Notes: generated by a model from the sequence alone, not told the origin. DNA of 33,414 bases from Abiotrophia sp938010525 (GCF_938010525.1 NZ_CALLVK010000008.1:1-33414), one strand, 5' to 3'; shown: positions 25,041 to 33,190, counted from the first letter of the stretch. A program made the numbers and translations.

Positions 25041-25070
25041 AGAAATCTATCGATAAAGGCGGGAAAGTAA

Positions 25071-25943
25071 ATGAAAAAGAATTTGAAGAAGTTAGCAGTC
25101 CTCACTCTATTAGGAGCTCAAGTGGCCACTGTTTCATTAACTAGCTATTCTGTATTAGCTGAGGAGTCAAGCTCTGCTCAATCAGTAGATTTAAGCGCTG
25201 AAACTGAGGCTTACAAGAAGTTTGTTAGTGCAGAGATTGACCAGCTTCTAAAAGATACTGAAAACTTTGCTAAGCTAATCCAAGATGGCAAGCTGGAAGA
25301 AGCTAAGAAAGTTTATCCTTTGATTCGTAAGTCCTATGAACGTTCTGAACCTATTGCAGAGCTTTTTGCAGAGTCAGATGTCAAGATTGATTACCGCCTT
25401 GCAGACTATGTGGAAGATAATCAGACTGAAGAAGGTTGGTCTGGTTTCCATAAAATCGAACAAATTCTATGGGAAGAGGGCAAGACGGAGCCGGCAGTGT
25501 CCTACGCAAACCAGTTGGTTGATGATATTAAGGAGCTTAAGGCCAAAGTCGCAACAGTAGAGGTAACACCTGAAAACATGCTAACAGGCGCTGTAGACTT
25601 ATTGAATGAAGTGGCTACTAGCAAAATTACCGGAGAAGAGGAAATCTACTCTCACACAGACCTCTATGACTTTGAAGCTAATATTGCGGGGGCAGAAAAA
25701 ATCTTCAATATCTTTAAGGATAAGATTTCTGCCAAGGACCCTGAATTAGCTAAGAACCTAACCGAAAAATTTAAGACAGTTAATGACCTTTTAGCTAGCC
25801 ACAAAGTGGATGCTGACCACTATAAGCTCTACACGGACTTAAGTGAGAAAGAAACCAAAGCTCTAGCTGAAGCGGTCACTAAGTTAGGAGAACCCCTATC
25901 TCAAATGGCCGTTATCTTGGAGGCTGATGAAAGTGGTCGCTAA
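25071..25943 (+). CDS. efeO: EfeO/EfeM-type imelysin iron-binding protein
   Basis: The 290-residue secreted protein has a signal peptide (residues 1-30, cleavage likely after SYSVLA) and one peptidase-M75/imelysin-like helical domain. The domain contains the metal-binding HxxE at His127 to Glu130 (SGFHKIEQILW). There is no N-terminal cupredoxin domain, so it is the short EfeM-like form. It should bind iron outside the membrane and hand it to the EfeU permease. No lipobox Cys is present, so it would be released or held by other contacts. The first gene of the efe-tat operon, it overlaps efeB by 17 bases. Confidence 0.9.
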   Translation: MKKNLKKLAVLTLLGAQVATVSLTSYSVLAEESSSAQSVDLSAETEAYKKFVSAEIDQLLKDTENFAKLIQDGKLEEAKKVYPLIRKSYERSEPIAELFAESDVKIDYRLADYVEDNQTEEGWSGFHKIEQILWEEGKTEPAVSYANQLVDDIKELKAKVATVEVTPENMLTGAVDLLNEVATSKITGEEEIYSHTDLYDFEANIAGAEKIFNIFKDKISAKDPELAKNLTEKFKTVNDLLASHKVDADHYKLYTDLSEKETKALAEAVTKLGEPLSQMAVILEADESGR

Positions 25944-27174
25944 AGAAGACGAAAAATGGTATGATAAACCCATTTCCCGCCGTGATTTTATCAAAAAGGC
26001 GGGCATGATGGGGGCAGGAGCCATGATGGCTCCAAGCATCATGAAATTACTTTTTGGTGGGACTTCACCCAAGGATGCTCTAGCCCTGGAAGAGGCAAAC
26101 CAAGCAATTCCATTTTATGGTAAGCGTCAGTCAGGTATCACCACACCCATTCAGCGTCAGGTCTACTTTGCTGTCTTGGATATGGCGACGGAAGATTTGG
26201 AGACGATTCGTGGTATTTTCAAGTCTTGGACAACTTATATTGCTCGAATGATGCAGGGTGAGCTGGTTGAGGCTTATAAATCTAATACCATGCTACCGCC
26301 TACCGATACTGGTGAGGCTGTTGGTATGGGGACTGAGCGCCTTACCATTACGGTTGGGGTCAGTCCCAGTTTCTTAGACAAGCTCAAACTTACAAGTAAA
26401 AAATTGCCTGAGCTAGAGGATCTACCTAAGTTTGCCCGTGACCAATTGCAAGAAGACTTCACTGGTGGGGATATTTGTATCCAAGCTTGCGCAGAAGATG
26501 CCCAGGTGGCTTTTCATGCGGTTCGTAATTTGCTACGCAAGGGACGAGAACACCTGACCCTTAAATGGAGTCAGACAGGCTACGCCGCGATTACCAGCCA
26601 GGGCTCTACCCCTCGTAACCTTTTTGGGTTCAAGGACGGGACCGCTAATGTGACCAGCCAAGATGATTTTGACCGTGTGATTTGGTGTGACCAAGACAAT
26701 TGGATGAAAAATGGGACTTATCTGATTGTACGACGTGTGCAAATGCATCTTGAAACCTGGGATCGAACCAGTCTGAAAGAACAAGAGAATACCTTTGGTC
26801 GTCACCGCGACAGTGGGGCGCCTCTTGGAGCGGTTGATGAATTTGATCCGGTAGATTTAGAACTAAAAGATGACAAGGGCAACCTTGTCATTCCAGAAGA
26901 TTGTCATGTCCGTCTGGCCAAAGAAGTGGGCGAGGAGATCTACCGCAGAGCCTTTTCCTATGCCAACGGTATTGATCCGCGTACGGGGCAATTTGATGCG
27001 GGCTTGCTCTTTATTTCCTTCCAAAAGGATCCCCAACAATTTATTAAGGTTCAGAAGAATCTCGGAACCAAGGACAAATTAAATGAATACATTACCCATG
27101 TAGGGAGTGGCCTCTTTGCTATCCTACCGGGAGTAGAAGAGGGTGGCTATCTTGGTCAAAGCCTATTTGAATAA
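25927..27174 (+). CDS. efeB: DyP-type peroxidase EfeB with Tat signal
   Basis: The 415-residue heme peroxidase carries an N-terminal twin-arginine signal, SRRDFIKKAG (Arg18-Arg19), then a hydrophobic stretch. The catalytic GxxDG motif is GFKDG at 234-238 with Asp237. The proximal heme ligand is His327 in EDCHVRLA, and RRAFSY follows as in other EfeB proteins. It is folded with heme before export through Tat and supports ferrous oxidation or heme-iron use in the EfeUOB system. The ATG 25927 has GGAGG 3 bases upstream; a GTG at 25933 with better spacing is an alternative start. The tat genes of the same operon provide its exporter. Confidence 0.93.
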   Translation: MKVVAKEDEKWYDKPISRRDFIKKAGMMGAGAMMAPSIMKLLFGGTSPKDALALEEANQAIPFYGKRQSGITTPIQRQVYFAVLDMATEDLETIRGIFKSWTTYIARMMQGELVEAYKSNTMLPPTDTGEAVGMGTERLTITVGVSPSFLDKLKLTSKKLPELEDLPKFARDQLQEDFTGGDICIQACAEDAQVAFHAVRNLLRKGREHLTLKWSQTGYAAITSQGSTPRNLFGFKDGTANVTSQDDFDRVIWCDQDNWMKNGTYLIVRRVQMHLETWDRTSLKEQENTFGRHRDSGAPLGAVDEFDPVDLELKDDKGNLVIPEDCHVRLAKEVGEEIYRRAFSYANGIDPRTGQFDAGLLFISFQKDPQQFIKVQKNLGTKDKLNEYITHVGSGLFAILPGVEEGGYLGQSLFE

Positions 27175-28870
27175 AGCAACTGTCTGTCTAACCCTGATTC
27201 TTGTCTTACTTTTTAGTCCTTTTGTTAGTGCTAAGACGGATTTGCAGTCCTATTTTATTCAAGTGACAGAAGCGACTCAGGCACTAGAGCAGGGCGATTC
27301 AAGCCAAGCTCATCAAAAACTAGAGGCTTTAGAAAGTTCTTTTGGCAAAGAAAGCCAAGCGTCTAGCCCTGCGGGGCAAGCAACTCAGTTGGCCATTGAA
27401 GCAGCTAAGGCAGACCTGAGTCATGATAAGCTTGTGGCTATTTCACGATCGCTCTTGGCCTTTGACAAGGAGCAGAATCCTGTAGATGAATCTGCCGCTA
27501 AGGACAAGCTTGAGAAGAGATTGACACCCTTGATTAAGCAATTAGAGAGCGCCACTGCCAAGCAGGATATAGAGTCAGTTAAACTAGCCTACAAGCAAGT
27601 CAATAGTGGCTGGACAGCTAATGAAAGCATTGTTAGATCAACTTCCAGTGCCCACTATAATCGAATTGAAACTTCCTTGGCCTTGTTACGGGCGGCTATT
27701 GAATTGGAACCAGTCGATTACCAAATCATTGAGGTTAACAGTCAGAGCTTGAAGCAAGCCATCCAAGATTTCTTGACGGGCACAGAATTAGAGTCAGCGA
27801 CAGGGACAAATCTTGCCAGTTTGAAAGATGGTTTGCAACTTTTAGAAAAGGCTAAAGAAGCCTTTGCCAAAGGTCAGACCAGCCAAGCTAAGGAGACGAT
27901 GAAATCCTTTATTGAGCTATGGCCTAGTATTGAAGGCGAAGTCTCGACTCGAAACTATAAACTTTATACCCGAGTCGAGCAAGAAACGCCCGTTATTATG
28001 GTCAAGGGACAGGATCCGACTTACCAAACCAAGCTAGAATCTCTAATAGATGAACTTAAGCAGATCAATAAGGCTAGCCAGTATTCCTACTGGGATGTCA
28101 CGCTGATTGTCTTGCGTGAAGGTTTAGAGGCCATGTTGATTGTACTTGCTTTAGTTGCAAGTCTGCGGTCACTCAAGGCCAAACGCCCCCTAGCTTATGT
28201 ATATGCTGGGACAGGCACTGGACTCTTAGCAAGTATTGCCTTGGCTCTGGCTTTAACGGCGCTCCTACCAACAATTTTTTCTGGTGTGGCGCGAGAGCTC
28301 ATTGAAGCTGTCACAGGATTCTTTGCTGTTGTAACCTTAACCCTAGTAGGAATTTGGTTGCATCGGAGCTCAAGCCTAGCTTCTTGGCAAGCCTATATTG
28401 ATCGCCAACTGGCCGCTTATCAAAGAACTGGACGCCTTTGGACCTTATTTGGGGTCAGTTTCTTAGCTGTCTTCCGCGAAGGTGCAGAGACTATTCTCTT
28501 CTTGGTGGGGATACTGTCTAAGATATCCTTCTGGGAGATGCTACTAGGGATTAGCCTAGCTACGCTAATTTTAGCGCTTGTCTGGTTGGTACTCAAGTAC
28601 CTTGCTAATCGCTTATCACTTCCTTGGCTCTTTAAGATACTTACTATTGGGATTTATGTCTTGGCCTTCAAGATTTTGGGGGTCAGCATCCATACGCTTA
28701 TAGTCACCCAGTATTTGCCTGCCAATCCAATTGTGTGGGGTAACTTACAGGCCATCGAATGGCTAGGATTTTACCCAACGTGGTGGACGGTGGCTAGCCA
28801 AGCTCTATACCTTTTGGGTTTAGTGTTCGTCTTCTTCCTAGTGTCGAGAGGAGAGAAGACAGATGGCTGA
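27143..28870 (+). CDS. efeU: FTR1-family iron permease EfeU
   Basis: The 575-residue protein has a signal peptide or first helix (residues 5-29), an extracellular helical domain of about 280 residues, and then a seven-helix FTR1 permease domain. Both iron-coordinating REGxE motifs are present, REGLE at 325-329 and REGAE at 445-449. It imports iron delivered by EfeO/EfeB. The start is uncertain: the GTG at 27143 has GGGAG at 27129-27133, while a TTG at 27152 is also well placed behind GAGGG. Either way it overlaps the efeB end. It overlaps tatC by 8 bases. Confidence 0.9.
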   Translation: MAILVKAYLNKATVCLTLILVLLFSPFVSAKTDLQSYFIQVTEATQALEQGDSSQAHQKLEALESSFGKESQASSPAGQATQLAIEAAKADLSHDKLVAISRSLLAFDKEQNPVDESAAKDKLEKRLTPLIKQLESATAKQDIESVKLAYKQVNSGWTANESIVRSTSSAHYNRIETSLALLRAAIELEPVDYQIIEVNSQSLKQAIQDFLTGTELESATGTNLASLKDGLQLLEKAKEAFAKGQTSQAKETMKSFIELWPSIEGEVSTRNYKLYTRVEQETPVIMVKGQDPTYQTKLESLIDELKQINKASQYSYWDVTLIVLREGLEAMLIVLALVASLRSLKAKRPLAYVYAGTGTGLLASIALALALTALLPTIFSGVARELIEAVTGFFAVVTLTLVGIWLHRSSSLASWQAYIDRQLAAYQRTGRLWTLFGVSFLAVFREGAETILFLVGILSKISFWEMLLGISLATLILALVWLVLKYLANRLSLPWLFKILTIGIYVLAFKILGVSIHTLIVTQYLPANPIVWGNLQAIEWLGFYPTWWTVASQALYLLGLVFVFFLVSRGEKTDG

Positions 28871-29600
28871 TAGCAAGCATCTCAGTTTAGTAGGCCATTT
28901 GGCAGAATTTAGATCGCGCTTGATTCTTTCCCTAATCTGGTTTATCCTCTGGTTCTGCCTTGGGATTTTCTTGGTAGACCCTTTTTACCATTTAGTGACG
29001 CAATTTCTGGACCAGCCACTCTTAGCCTTGGGACCTAATGAAATTCTCTGGCTATATGTTAAGGTGGCCAGTTTAGTGGCCTTAAGTGCGAGTCTGCCTT
29101 TTGTCACCTATCAGATTTGGGCCTATGTCAAGCCGGCTCTCAAACAAGAGGAGTTACGTGCCATTTATTGGTACTTGCCAGCAGTCTTTCTTTGTTTTAT
29201 CATGGGGTTAGCTTTTGGCTTTTATCTGGTGGCTCCGGCCTTGTTACAGGTGCTCTTGAATTGGAGTCAAGAACTCTTCGAAACGCGTCTGACAGTTGGA
29301 AATTATTTGGATTTTATCTTTGGCGTGACCTTGCCACTAGGCTTTCTATTTGAGATGCCAGTCTTAGTCGCTTTTCTGACCCATATTGGATTGCTGTCGC
29401 CTAAGTGGCTGAGTGCCTATCGGCGCTATGCCTACTTTGTGCTCTTGGTATTAGCCGTTATTTTAACACCAGCTGATTTTGTCAGTGACTTGGCCATGTT
29501 AGTGCCCCTGGTGGGACTCTATGAGATTAGTATTTTAATAAGCCATTGGATTTTGTATCGTAAGAAAAGAGGAGGGAAGCAAGATGGGATTACTTCGTGA
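28863..29600 (+). CDS. tatC: Twin-arginine translocase subunit TatC
   Basis: The 245-residue polytopic membrane protein has six predicted helices. The N-terminal HLAEFRSRL and the cytoplasmic-loop sequence YVKPALKQEELR are TatC signatures that form the signal-peptide-binding site. Together with TatA it exports folded proteins carrying SRRxFLK-like signals. The only Tat signal seen in this window is on EfeB, two genes upstream. It overlaps efeU by 8 bases and tatA by 17. Confidence 0.95.
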   Translation: MADSKHLSLVGHLAEFRSRLILSLIWFILWFCLGIFLVDPFYHLVTQFLDQPLLALGPNEILWLYVKVASLVALSASLPFVTYQIWAYVKPALKQEELRAIYWYLPAVFLCFIMGLAFGFYLVAPALLQVLLNWSQELFETRLTVGNYLDFIFGVTLPLGFLFEMPVLVAFLTHIGLLSPKWLSAYRRYAYFVLLVLAVILTPADFVSDLAMLVPLVGLYEISILISHWILYRKKRGGKQDGITS

Positions 29601-29766
29601 TATTGGGGCGCCGGGTTTAATTTTGATTGTCTTAGGTGCGCTCTTAATTTTTGGCCCTAAGCGTTTACCAGAACTAGGGGAGTCAATTGGTAAAATGTTT
29701 GTGTCATTCAAGCGTACCGTCCATGAACTGACGGATGACGATAAAAAGCAAGACAAAGATCAATAG
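29584..29766 (+). CDS. tatA: Twin-arginine translocase subunit TatA
   Basis: The 60-residue protein has one N-terminal helix (about 8-24), the hinge FGPKRLPELG (residues 23-32), then a short amphipathic helix and an acidic/basic tail (DDDKKQDKDQ). The layout is typical of a Gram-positive TatA/E. With TatC it forms a minimal two-component system, since no TatB-like gene is present. The RBS GGAGGG at 29571-29576 lies inside tatC. It is the last gene of the efe-tat operon. Confidence 0.95.
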   Translation: MGLLRDIGAPGLILIVLGALLIFGPKRLPELGESIGKMFVSFKRTVHELTDDDKKQDKDQ

Positions 29767-29777
29767 TTTGTGATAAG

Positions 29778-29802
29778 AAAAGAGGAGCTAAGCTCCTTTT
29801 TT
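29778..29802 (+). terminator. Intrinsic terminator of the efe-tat operon
   Basis: AGGAGC (29783-29788) pairs with GCTCCT (29792-29797) across a TAA loop. An outer G-T wobble and A-T pairs extend the stem, and a run of six T ends it. Confidence 0.88.
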
Positions 29803-29873
29803 ATGTTGGTACAGATATTAAAACTGTTTTATTTTATATCTAGAACAGCTAAAATAATCGACATTTATTAAGC

Positions 29874-29897
29874 AGAACAGTTGAAAGTAACTGTTCT
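29874..29897. promoter_or_regulatory. Perfect 9-bp inverted repeat overlapping the importer promoter
   Basis: AGAACAGTT (29874-29882), a 6-base spacer, then AACTGTTCT (29889-29897). It covers the -35 hexamer and part of the spacer of the promoter below, so a bound repressor would block RNA polymerase. Additional half-sites, AACTGTT (29822-29828) and AGAACAG (29842-29848), lie upstream. The regulator is not identified. Confidence 0.65.
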
Positions 29898-29909
29898 AGG
29901 TGCTAGAAT
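29881..29909 (+). promoter_or_regulatory. Promoter of the amino-acid ABC importer
   Basis: The -35 TTGAAA (29881-29886), 17-base spacer and extended -10 TGC-TAGAAT (29901-29909) form a good sigma-A promoter. The RBS TAGGAGG lies at about 29929-29935. Confidence 0.8.
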
Positions 29910-29941
29910 GAAATCAAATCTTAAAACCTAGGAGGTTTATT

Positions 29942-30835
29942 ATGGTGAATGTGAAATGGAAAAAACTTGTGGCTGCTGCTAGCCTGATTACTTTAGGGGG
30001 AGCTTTATTGGCGCCTGTGCATCAGGTGCAAGCTGCGGATGAGTCTTGGGATCGTATCCAAAAATCAGGTAAAATTGTTGTAGCAACTTCAGGGGCTTAC
30101 TACCCATCAACTTTCCACTCAGAAGTAGAGGGTAAAGATGTTTTAACCGGTTATGACATTGAAATCCTGCGTAAGGTTGCTGAAAAATTAAACCTTGAGC
30201 TCGAATTCAAAGAAATGAACACAGATGGTATGTTAACAGCCATTAAGTCAGGTCAAGCGGATATTGTAGCCAACGACTACGACATCACACCTAAGCGTGA
30301 AAAAGAATTCCTTTTCTCAACACCAATTAAATATAGCTTCGGTTCTATTGTAGTTCGTGAGTCCGATGACTCTGGCATTAAATCCTTAGATGATTTCAAA
30401 GGCAAGAAGGCAGCTGGGGAAGCGACCACCAAGTACATGGCCATTGCTGAAGCAAAAGGTGCGGAAGCTGTAACCTATGACAACGGGACCTTGGAACAAT
30501 ACATTGCGGACATTCACAATGGTCGGACTGACTTCATTCCAAATGATTACTATGTCCAAACCATTGCCATTAAGAATGCCAACAAGCTCTTCCCAGACTT
30601 CAAGACTAAGGTAGGGAATGTCTTCTACAACCCAAGTAAGGCAGCCTTCGTACTTAACAAGGAATCTGTGACCTTACAAGAAAAAATCAACCAAGTCTTA
30701 GAAGAAATGCGTAAAGATGGTTCCTTGGCAGAACTTTCTAAGAAGTTCTACGAAGGGGAAGATGTTTCAACTGAGAAGGAAGAGATCGGCGGTAAGAAAC
30801 TTAAAGATCTACCTGTAGTGGAAGTGGATCGTTAA
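29942..30835 (+). CDS. Amino-acid ABC transporter substrate-binding protein
   Basis: The 297-residue family 3 extracellular solute-binding protein has a signal peptide (about 1-31, ending VHQVQA). Family features are GYDIEILRKVAEKLNLELEF, MLTAIKSGQADIVANDYDIT and the final lobe EEMRKDGSLAELSKKFYEG. Ligand specificity (polar amino acid, possibly cystine or glutamine) cannot be read from the sequence. It has no lipobox Cys, which is unusual for a Gram-positive binding protein. The C-terminal about 25 residues extend past the normal domain end. The next gene, the permease, begins one base after the stop. Confidence 0.9.
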   Translation: MVNVKWKKLVAAASLITLGGALLAPVHQVQAADESWDRIQKSGKIVVATSGAYYPSTFHSEVEGKDVLTGYDIEILRKVAEKLNLELEFKEMNTDGMLTAIKSGQADIVANDYDITPKREKEFLFSTPIKYSFGSIVVRESDDSGIKSLDDFKGKKAAGEATTKYMAIAEAKGAEAVTYDNGTLEQYIADIHNGRTDFIPNDYYVQTIAIKNANKLFPDFKTKVGNVFYNPSKAAFVLNKESVTLQEKINQVLEEMRKDGSLAELSKKFYEGEDVSTEKEEIGGKKLKDLPVVEVDR

Positions 30836-30836
30836 G

Positions 30837-31526
30837 ATGGCCCATTTGCTCTTGACTATCAAGTGGCACTATATCTTTAATCCAGAATTGGCGCTCAAAG
30901 GACTGCCAACAGTACTACAAGGTCTGGGCAATACATTGACTTTGTCTTTAGCTAGCTTTCTCTTAGCCACGCTTGGAGGACTTTGCCTAGCACTCTTGCG
31001 TTTAGCGCCTTTGCGTGGCTTACGCGCTATTGCTATTGCCTATATTTCCTTTTTCCGTGGTGTGCCGCTCTTAGTTACTTTGTTCTTTATCTATTATGGC
31101 TTACCACTGATGGGAATTGTCATGTCGGCCTTCACGGCTGCCATTTTGGGTTTGTCCATTACGGCTTCTGCCTATACTGCTGAAATTATTCGTGCCGGTA
31201 TTGAAGGCGTGGAAAAAGGCCAGTGGGAAGCAGCCTTTGCTGTCGGTCTGACCTATCGACAGTCACTTCGCTATGTGGTGATACCTCAGGCTACGCGACT
31301 AGCCATTCCCCCCTTATCCAATGTTATGCTAGATTTGGTTAAGTCCTCTTCGATTGCCGCTATTATTAGTGTGCCAGAGATATTCCAGAAGGCTAAAGTA
31401 GTAGGAGCCTCAGAACATGACTTCATGACCATGTATATCTTGGTAGCAGTCATCTATTGGCTAATTTGTACGGCATATTCCTTGGTTCAAGCCAAGTTAG
31501 AACGTCGATTTGCCCTAGATATTTAA
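30837..31526 (+). CDS. Amino-acid ABC transporter permease (HisM-like)
   Basis: The 229-residue inner-membrane permease has about five helices. The family signature GLPTVLQGLGNTLTLSLASF is at the N-terminus, and the EAA-loop region GVEKGQWEAAFAVGLTYRQS couples to the ATPase. It follows the binding protein with a 1-base gap. No ATP-binding subunit follows: a terminator lies about 13 bases after the stop. The ATPase must come from another locus. Confidence 0.92.
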   Translation: MAHLLLTIKWHYIFNPELALKGLPTVLQGLGNTLTLSLASFLLATLGGLCLALLRLAPLRGLRAIAIAYISFFRGVPLLVTLFFIYYGLPLMGIVMSAFTAAILGLSITASAYTAEIIRAGIEGVEKGQWEAAFAVGLTYRQSLRYVVIPQATRLAIPPLSNVMLDLVKSSSIAAIISVPEIFQKAKVVGASEHDFMTMYILVAVIYWLICTAYSLVQAKLERRFALDI

Positions 31527-31538
31527 AGAAATATAGAG

Positions 31539-31568
31539 AAAGAGTCCCTTAGTTTAAGGGGCTTTTTT
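31539..31568 (+). terminator. Intrinsic terminator after the permease gene
   Basis: AGTCCCTTA (31543-31551) pairs with TAAGGGGCT (31555-31563), with one wobble and a GTT loop. It is flanked by A-rich sequence on the left and five more T on the right. Confidence 0.88.
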
Positions 31569-31595
31569 CTATAGATGATGAGGGGTGTGCTTGAA

Positions 31596-31624
31596 TTGAA
31601 AAGTCTGATTGAAAGTGCTAGACT
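31596..31624 (+). promoter_or_regulatory. Promoter for the two-helix protein / methyltransferase unit
   Basis: TTGAAA (31596-31601), a 17-base spacer and extended -10 TGC-TAGACT (31616-31624). Transcription would start near 31631, about 25 bases before the chosen start codon. This rules out start codons further upstream in the same frame. Confidence 0.7.
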
Positions 31625-31655
31625 TAAAGTAAAGAGGAAAGGGGTAAAGGCAACT

Positions 31656-32012
31656 ATGGGCAATAAGCAACAAAAAAAGCCAGTAAGATTTGGTTGGCCT
31701 GTAGACCGGAAAATACCTCGTAATTCCAGAGAATGGACGATGTTCTGGCTATCAATTGCCTTGACTCTAGTCATAAGCTGGGCTTTCTATCTCAGTCGTT
31801 GGCCCGTTCCAGTCAGGAAGGCACATTTCATCTTTCATGACGATGTAAACCGACTGATGGACTTAAAGATGCTTGAGTCAGAATCTTTCAGCTATCTATT
31901 GACTCTTGTGGCGGTCCTAATTGTTATCTTCATTTTTTATATGGTGACATCACATCTGATTTATATAGCCTATGATATTTGGCAGTCAATAAAGAGAAAA
32001 AGAAAAAACTAG
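31656..32012 (+). CDS. Small two-helix membrane protein of unknown function (copy A)
   Basis: I do not recognise the family of this 118-residue protein. A basic N-terminus (GNKQQKKPVRFGWPVDRK) is followed by a helix near residues 27-46 (MFWLSIALTLVISWAFYL), about 40 outside residues, a second helix near 85-105 and a Lys/Arg-rich tail. The ATG 31656 is chosen for RBS AAAGG just upstream and for the promoter at 31596-31624, which lies inside the longer upstream frame. The next gene has the same layout, so the two may be a pair that assemble together. Confidence 0.65.
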   Translation: MGNKQQKKPVRFGWPVDRKIPRNSREWTMFWLSIALTLVISWAFYLSRWPVPVRKAHFIFHDDVNRLMDLKMLESESFSYLLTLVAVLIVIFIFYMVTSHLIYIAYDIWQSIKRKRKN

Positions 32013-32027
32013 GAAGGAGGGCAAGAC

Positions 32028-32441
32028 ATGGTAAAACGCCCCAACCACAGAAAAAATAATAATAAGAAGAAGCGAAAACAAAGTCCTAGTCGCGAGCGTC
32101 ACTATCTGAGTTTTAGGGAAAAGTCTGTCCTCCAGATTATTGCCTTATTGATTGCAATAGGCTCTATTGCCATTGCTTATATGATGGATATTCGTTTGAT
32201 GGCCTCCGCTAGTTCCCCTGGACTTAGTCTTAGAAGAACCTTGTCTTGGGAAAGTATCCAACTACTTACTAACTTTTCAGATTTTAAGACTTGGCTCTTG
32301 AGCATACAAGCCTTGATTGTGGTCTTGCTTATCTTTGCTTTCTTGGTGACGGTTTGCAACTTCTGGGTTCAATGGACTTGGCATGAGTTACGCACACTCT
32401 TTTTCTCCCAAGACAAAGGTCAGGAAGAGGTGGAAGCATGA
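32028..32441 (+). CDS. Small two-helix membrane protein of unknown function (copy B)
   Basis: The 137-residue protein is built like its upstream neighbour. A strongly basic N-terminus (NHRKNNNKKKRKQSPSRER) precedes a helix near residues 35-54 (LQIIALLIAIGSIAIAYMM), an outside loop of about 35-40 residues, a second helix near 90-112, and a tryptophan-rich then acidic tail (KGQEEVEA). The RBS is GGAAGGAGGG about 6 bases before the ATG. Its stop overlaps the methyltransferase ATG by four bases (ATGA), so the products are made in step. Function is unknown. Confidence 0.7.
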   Translation: MVKRPNHRKNNNKKKRKQSPSRERHYLSFREKSVLQIIALLIAIGSIAIAYMMDIRLMASASSPGLSLRRTLSWESIQLLTNFSDFKTWLLSIQALIVVLLIFAFLVTVCNFWVQWTWHELRTLFFSQDKGQEEVEA

Positions 32442-33190
32442 CCTTGATTGTGACAACAGCCATTGACAAAGAAACTAACTTAGTAAAGCAGGCCCAGGAA
32501 CTATCCAATCTATTCGGTGGAATCTATCAAGACCGTGGTAAGCGTACCATGAAGCAAATTTATAGTCAGGCAGATGGTGCCTTAGTCCTTAACAAGAATG
32601 AGTTAATCTACTATGATGCGGAGGGGCAGAAGCTCTTTTTCCATCCCAATACAGCCTGGCTTAGAGTACTTAACGGGCGTGACCCTTTGTTGGAAGCCTT
32701 AGCTTGTCCAGTTGGTGCCAGTGTCCTTGATGCCACCATGGGGATGGCCAGTGACAGCTTGGTGATGCAGTATTTTGGCTACCAGGTCACTGCTTTGGAG
32801 TCTAATCCCTTGGTGCATTTAATTGTCAGTGATGGGCTATCTCGCTTTGTTATGGAAGATAGTCGTTTTACTCAAGCCATGAGAGACTTGGTGACTTACT
32901 GTCAAGACCACCAAAGTTATTTAGCTCAAGCCGCAGATAAGAGTATAGATTGTGTCTACTTTGACCCTATGTTCAAGGTGGGAATCGAAGAATCAAAAAA
33001 TTTAGATGGTATTCGCCTCTTAGCTAATCGGCAACCCTTGACTGAAGAAACTTTGGAAGAGGCCAAGCGGGTAGCAAGGCACCGTGTCGTTGTCAAAGCC
33101 CACTATCAAGATTCTATTTTTGAAGACTTAGGTCTGACACGTATCAAACGACCTAATACCAAATTCCATTATGGCTACTACCAATGTTAG
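32438..33190 (+). CDS. RsmJ-like class I SAM-dependent methyltransferase
   Basis: The 250-residue protein has a Rossmann methyltransferase core. Motif I is VLDATMGMASDSLVMQYFGY, motif II holds the acidic residue in VTALESNPL, and motif IV is VYFDPMF, as in the RsmJ (YhiQ, DUF548) family that methylates 16S rRNA G1516 in E. coli. The B. subtilis relative is YpiP. The N-terminal GGIYQDRGKRTMKQIYSQ region is also family-like. Its rRNA target in this organism is inference. It is coupled to the membrane protein upstream by a 4-base overlap; gpmA follows after 11 bases. Confidence 0.78.
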   Translation: MTLIVTTAIDKETNLVKQAQELSNLFGGIYQDRGKRTMKQIYSQADGALVLNKNELIYYDAEGQKLFFHPNTAWLRVLNGRDPLLEALACPVGASVLDATMGMASDSLVMQYFGYQVTALESNPLVHLIVSDGLSRFVMEDSRFTQAMRDLVTYCQDHQSYLAQAADKSIDCVYFDPMFKVGIEESKNLDGIRLLANRQPLTEETLEEAKRVARHRVVVKAHYQDSIFEDLGLTRIKRPNTKFHYGYYQC

